Assembly: GCA_902506225.1 (NCBI GenBank)
Contig: LR733345.1
Span: forward strand, 1,736,001 to 1,800,000
Reading direction: 5' to 3'
Length of the DNA stretch: 64,000 nucleotides
From: Faucicola sp902506225
Lineage (GTDB): Bacteria; Pseudomonadota; Gammaproteobacteria; Pseudomonadales; Moraxellaceae
Within the stretch, counting starts at the first letter, position 1, and each line of letters opens with the position of its first letter. Both the position numbers and the translations under genes were made by a program. Below, one piece after another: positions 61,510 through 64,000 of this stretch. The notes beneath the pieces were generated by a model. The model was not told the DNA's origin and did no database searches. It saw only the letters and a program-made list of their open reading frames with translations.

Positions 61510-61854
61510 GTGACTCAGTCCTCCCATATCAGCTTGCCCCAGTTTGAAGAATTAAGAGCATTACTTGACGAAGATTTTGTCGATTTGATGCATACTTATA
61601 TGCAAGATAGCTTACAACGTTTATCGGAAATGGAGACAGCGTATGCCAATTTAGACAACCGTTTGGGGTATAATGCAGCGCACGGGTTAAAAGGCGCTAG
61701 CTCTAACCTTGGCGCTACCGAGCTGACCGAACTTTGTTATAAACTGCAAGAAATCTGCCGCACGGGTCATATCAATCAACATGAACAACTGATTGAAGAA
61801 ATCAAAGCAGAATGCCATGCAGTGAATGACCAAATACAATCGCTTATTTCGTAA
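61510..61854 (+). CDS. Hpt-domain phosphotransfer protein
   Basis: The 114-residue protein is a free-standing Hpt module, a four-helix bundle that relays phosphate between a hybrid kinase and a response regulator. The phospho-acceptor is H58 in NAAHGLKGASSNLGATEL. The partner is not in the window. I start at GTG 61510 because AGGA lies 7 bases upstream; the ATG at 61486 has no site and would add residues MSHQQENH. A short gap of 24 bases separates it from trmJ, so cotranscription is likely. Confidence 0.88.
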   Translation: MTQSSHISLPQFEELRALLDEDFVDLMHTYMQDSLQRLSEMETAYANLDNRLGYNAAHGLKGASSNLGATELTELCYKLQEICRTGHINQHEQLIEEIKAECHAVNDQIQSLIS

Positions 61855-61878
61855 CGACTGGCTGAAATTTGACAACCC

Positions 61879-62715
61879 ATGGTAACGACTGACACTAACG
61901 CTTCTCCGCAACCCTTCTCAACCCTTGCGGCATTTTTAGCCGGTATTCGCATTGTAATGGTGAATACCACCTTGCCTGCCAATATCGGCTCTGCCGCCCG
62001 CGCCATGCACACCATGGGACTAACGCAGCTCACGGTGGTGGCGCCCAAACTACCGATTGACGAGGATGCCTATGCCCATGCCGCAGGTGCCAAAGCAATT
62101 TTAGATGCTGTGACCATTTGCGACACCCTTGAGCAAGCCCTGCAAGATTGCCACTGGGTAATAGCTACCAGTAGTCGCCAACGCCATATTCCAAGACCCG
62201 TATTATCGCCCCGACAAGCGGCCGAATTGATGGTCACTAATTTTCACAACCTTGACGATGTAATGACAGATTCTGCGCATCGCAATTGGCAACTTGCCAT
62301 TGTGTTCGGTCGTGAAGATCGCGGTTTAACAAATGAAGAGCTGCAATTGGCCGACTACCATATTCAAATTCCTGCCAATGCGCAGTATGGGGTATTAAAT
62401 GTGGCGGCTGCGGTTCAAGTGATTGCCAGCGTTTTTTACGAAACTGCCGAATTGGCATTGACAGCAAGAACAGCGGCTGAAAAATCGATTGATTTGACTT
62501 TTCGCCAGCAGTGGGATGAGCCGCCTATCTCAAATGATCAGCGTTTACAGCTAGAAAATAGGCTGTTGGCATTGCTGGAGAATTTAGATATCTACAATCC
62601 TGCCCAATCTAAAGTGATGCCTCAGCGTATTAATCGACTCCTTAGTAGATTACAGCTTGATATCAAAGAATATCAGTTACTACAAGCTACTATCGCAAAA
62701 TTACTTAAGTCCTAA
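61879..62715 (+). CDS. trmJ: TrmJ, tRNA (cytidine/uridine-2'-O)-methyltransferase
   Basis: TrmJ methylates the ribose of nucleotide 32 in the anticodon loop. The 278 residues show the SPOUT fold of this group: IRIVMVNTTLPANIGSAARA at the start, FGREDRGLTNEEL (motif 2) and IPANAQYGVLNVAAAVQV (motif 3, the knot). The C-terminal 80 residues are the helical extension typical of TrmJ. The N-terminal 20 residues before IRIV are not conserved and no clear ribosome site is seen, so the start may be slightly wrong. Confidence 0.92.
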   Translation: MVTTDTNASPQPFSTLAAFLAGIRIVMVNTTLPANIGSAARAMHTMGLTQLTVVAPKLPIDEDAYAHAAGAKAILDAVTICDTLEQALQDCHWVIATSSRQRHIPRPVLSPRQAAELMVTNFHNLDDVMTDSAHRNWQLAIVFGREDRGLTNEELQLADYHIQIPANAQYGVLNVAAAVQVIASVFYETAELALTARTAAEKSIDLTFRQQWDEPPISNDQRLQLENRLLALLENLDIYNPAQSKVMPQRINRLLSRLQLDIKEYQLLQATIAKLLKS

Positions 62716-62794
62716 GCTTATTTAAAATTTTCAAGCAATTGATGAGTTCGTGATATCATAATCACTTAAAATTTTTATACAATCGGTAGTCAGT

Positions 62795-63763
62795 ATGTTG
62801 TCCGTCATCCAAAATTTATCCAAAAAAACCCAGACCATCAAAGCAGAATTACAAGAGGACATCCAAGCGGTGTTTGACCGTGACCCTGCGGCACGTAACA
62901 CGCTTGAAGTGCTGTTGACTTATCCTGGCGTCCATGCGCTATTGATTCACCGCGTCGCTCACAGTATGTGGCAACACAATAACAAAGGCTTGGCACGGTT
63001 TGTATCCTTTGGCAATCGATTTTTGACCGGGATTGAAATTCACCCTGCAGCAAAAATTGGGCGGCGATTCTTTATTGACCATGGCATGGGCGTGGTCATT
63101 GGTGAAACCGCTGAAATCGGTGATGACGTCACCTTGTATCACGGCGTCACGCTGGGTGGGGTATCATTAAATGAAGGCAAACGCCATCCCACGCTGGAAG
63201 ATGGCGTGGTTGTCGGTGCAGGTGCCAAAGTATTAGGCGGCTTTACCGTGGGTAAATATGCCAAAATCGGCTCCAATGCTGTCGTTGTCAAAGAAGTGCC
63301 TGCCGGTGCGACCATGGTAGGCGGCGCGGCGCGTCTGATTCATGATAAAGCCAAAGCGGAGCAAATGGGGCTTGATAGCTTAGCAAATAATGGGGTAACC
63401 CCAGCTGACGACTATATCGAAAAAACCGTCATCGAAAAATCAACCGATGCTGGGCAGATGAATGCGGTTGGACAAACCTCTATTAATACTTCCGCTACCA
63501 ATGAGGAAGATTGCAATAAAATTAAGCTACAGCAAGCGGGCGTTTTTCATCAATATGGGATTGACCCCAACACCCAAGACCCGGTGGCAATGACTTTTAT
63601 CAAAATGCTCGAGCACATTCGCCAGTCTGAAGCGCGCCTTGATGAATTGCAAAGTGCGATGTGCAAATTGGATCCAAATTTCTGCAAAAAACAATATACC
63701 AAACTTGATATGCGCGATTTGGATGCCGTCGATCCGCAATTTTTTATGGAAGATGAATTGTAA
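62795..63763 (+). CDS. cysE: CysE, serine O-acetyltransferase with C-terminal extension
   Basis: CysE makes O-acetylserine for cysteine synthesis. Residues 1-190 are the short (EpsC-like) form: LLTYPGVHALLIHRVAHSMW, then a left-handed beta helix with the catalytic DHGMGVVIGETAEIGDDV and YHGVTLGGVSLNEGKRHPTL. After ATMVGGAARLI the protein runs on for about 130 residues, of which the last 75 look folded and acidic (DPVAMTFIKMLEHIRQSEAR onward) and end in FMEDEL. Most CysE proteins are 260-275 residues, and many end in Ile for binding CysK; that end is absent here. The ribosome site is weak. Confidence 0.92.
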   Translation: MLSVIQNLSKKTQTIKAELQEDIQAVFDRDPAARNTLEVLLTYPGVHALLIHRVAHSMWQHNNKGLARFVSFGNRFLTGIEIHPAAKIGRRFFIDHGMGVVIGETAEIGDDVTLYHGVTLGGVSLNEGKRHPTLEDGVVVGAGAKVLGGFTVGKYAKIGSNAVVVKEVPAGATMVGGAARLIHDKAKAEQMGLDSLANNGVTPADDYIEKTVIEKSTDAGQMNAVGQTSINTSATNEEDCNKIKLQQAGVFHQYGIDPNTQDPVAMTFIKMLEHIRQSEARLDELQSAMCKLDPNFCKKQYTKLDMRDLDAVDPQFFMEDEL

Positions 63764-63823
63764 AATAAATTCCATCCGATGATAAATACGAGATATTATT
63801 GGGTGACTGCTTAGGTGATTAGC

Positions 63824-64000
63824 TTAAAAAGACTGGGGCGTTGGCGTAGGTTTAAGTAAAAATTGGTTGCTTCGTTTGATGGTTTGCAAATCCGCTAATA
63901 CCTGATCTTGCCAACTCGTTTCTGCCCCAGTCAAAGTCACATCGGGTTTGACGCCTACGCCATCAATTTTCTCACCTTTACTTGAGTAATAATGAGCGAC
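63824..64000 (-). CDS. S41-family C-terminal processing peptidase, 3' end only
   Basis: The window ends inside this gene, which enters from the right. The 58 visible codons encode VAHYYSSKGEKIDGVGVKPD and a tail ending in TPQSF. The pattern YYxxxGxxIxGxGVxPD is the end of the protease domain in CtpA/Prc peptidases, which process or degrade periplasmic proteins. The catalytic Ser and Lys are outside the window. It converges on cysE with 60 bases between stops and no strong terminator. Confidence 0.8.
   Translation of the reverse strand, partial: VAHYYSSKGEKIDGVGVKPDVTLTGAETSWQDQVLADLQTIKRSNQFLLKPTPTPQSF

Overview
The window is a dense stretch of bacterial chromosome with about 57 genes on both strands, short intergenic gaps and no phage. 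Gene order and protein style point to a gammaproteobacterium of the Moraxellaceae, closest to Moraxella, Faucicola or Psychrobacter. The reasons are an E. coli-type MurB, AcnB, MnmG and TamA/TamB, a phasin, a CcoS-type cbb3 assembly gene, and moderate, slightly AT-rich composition. This placement is inference; no rRNA or species marker lies in the window.

Layout. 1-7.1 kb: a DUF4105 exported protein, an IS200/IS605-type TnpB element beside a gene remnant, mnmG and two little-known genes. 7.2-12.8 kb: a GYF/RDD membrane protein, a TrmB-like methyltransferase, yacG, argD, a Mn-dependent pyrophosphatase, and a TerC/Alx membrane protein behind a clear yybP-ykoY manganese riboswitch. 13-20.8 kb: acnB, lipA, an alpha/beta hydrolase, hslR, murB and a YdcF-like gene. 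20.7-24.6 kb is the most accessory part: an exported rhodanese without its catalytic Cys, ccoS, a TauE/SafE-like protein with a His/Met tail, an unlisted 27-residue acidic ORF, a VapBC-type toxin-antitoxin pair and an unknown gene. 24.6-31.2 kb: mfd, a periplasmic Bsr-type racemase, an RraA-family gene and an NAD(P)-binding protein.

31.5-44.8 kb: rpsT, adk, a ccmFGHI cytochrome c maturation operon without ccmABCDE, a DUF445 protein, mrdA (PBP2), rsmD, a small membrane protein, dgt and a FabR-like regulator. 44.8-55.7 kb: tamA-tamB, an LplT-like MFS transporter and an NlpD-like lipoprotein. 55.7-64 kb: pdxA, a phasin, tRNA-Arg(CCT), dnaE, an Hpt protein, trmJ, a C-terminally extended cysE, and the 3' end of an S41 peptidase.

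Envelope functions recur: mrdA, murB, the Bsr racemase, the NlpD-like protein, tamA-tamB and the LplT-like transporter. Respiratory maturation also recurs: ccmFGHI, ccoS and the TauE-like protein. The points most worth attention are the Mn riboswitch, the 27-codon ORF, a TamA with a large insertion inside its last POTRA domain, a TnpB with a shifted RuvC acidic residue beside a gene remnant, and short tandem duplications (mostly 12-15 bp) that recur at gene borders, two of them sharing a core directly before start codons.
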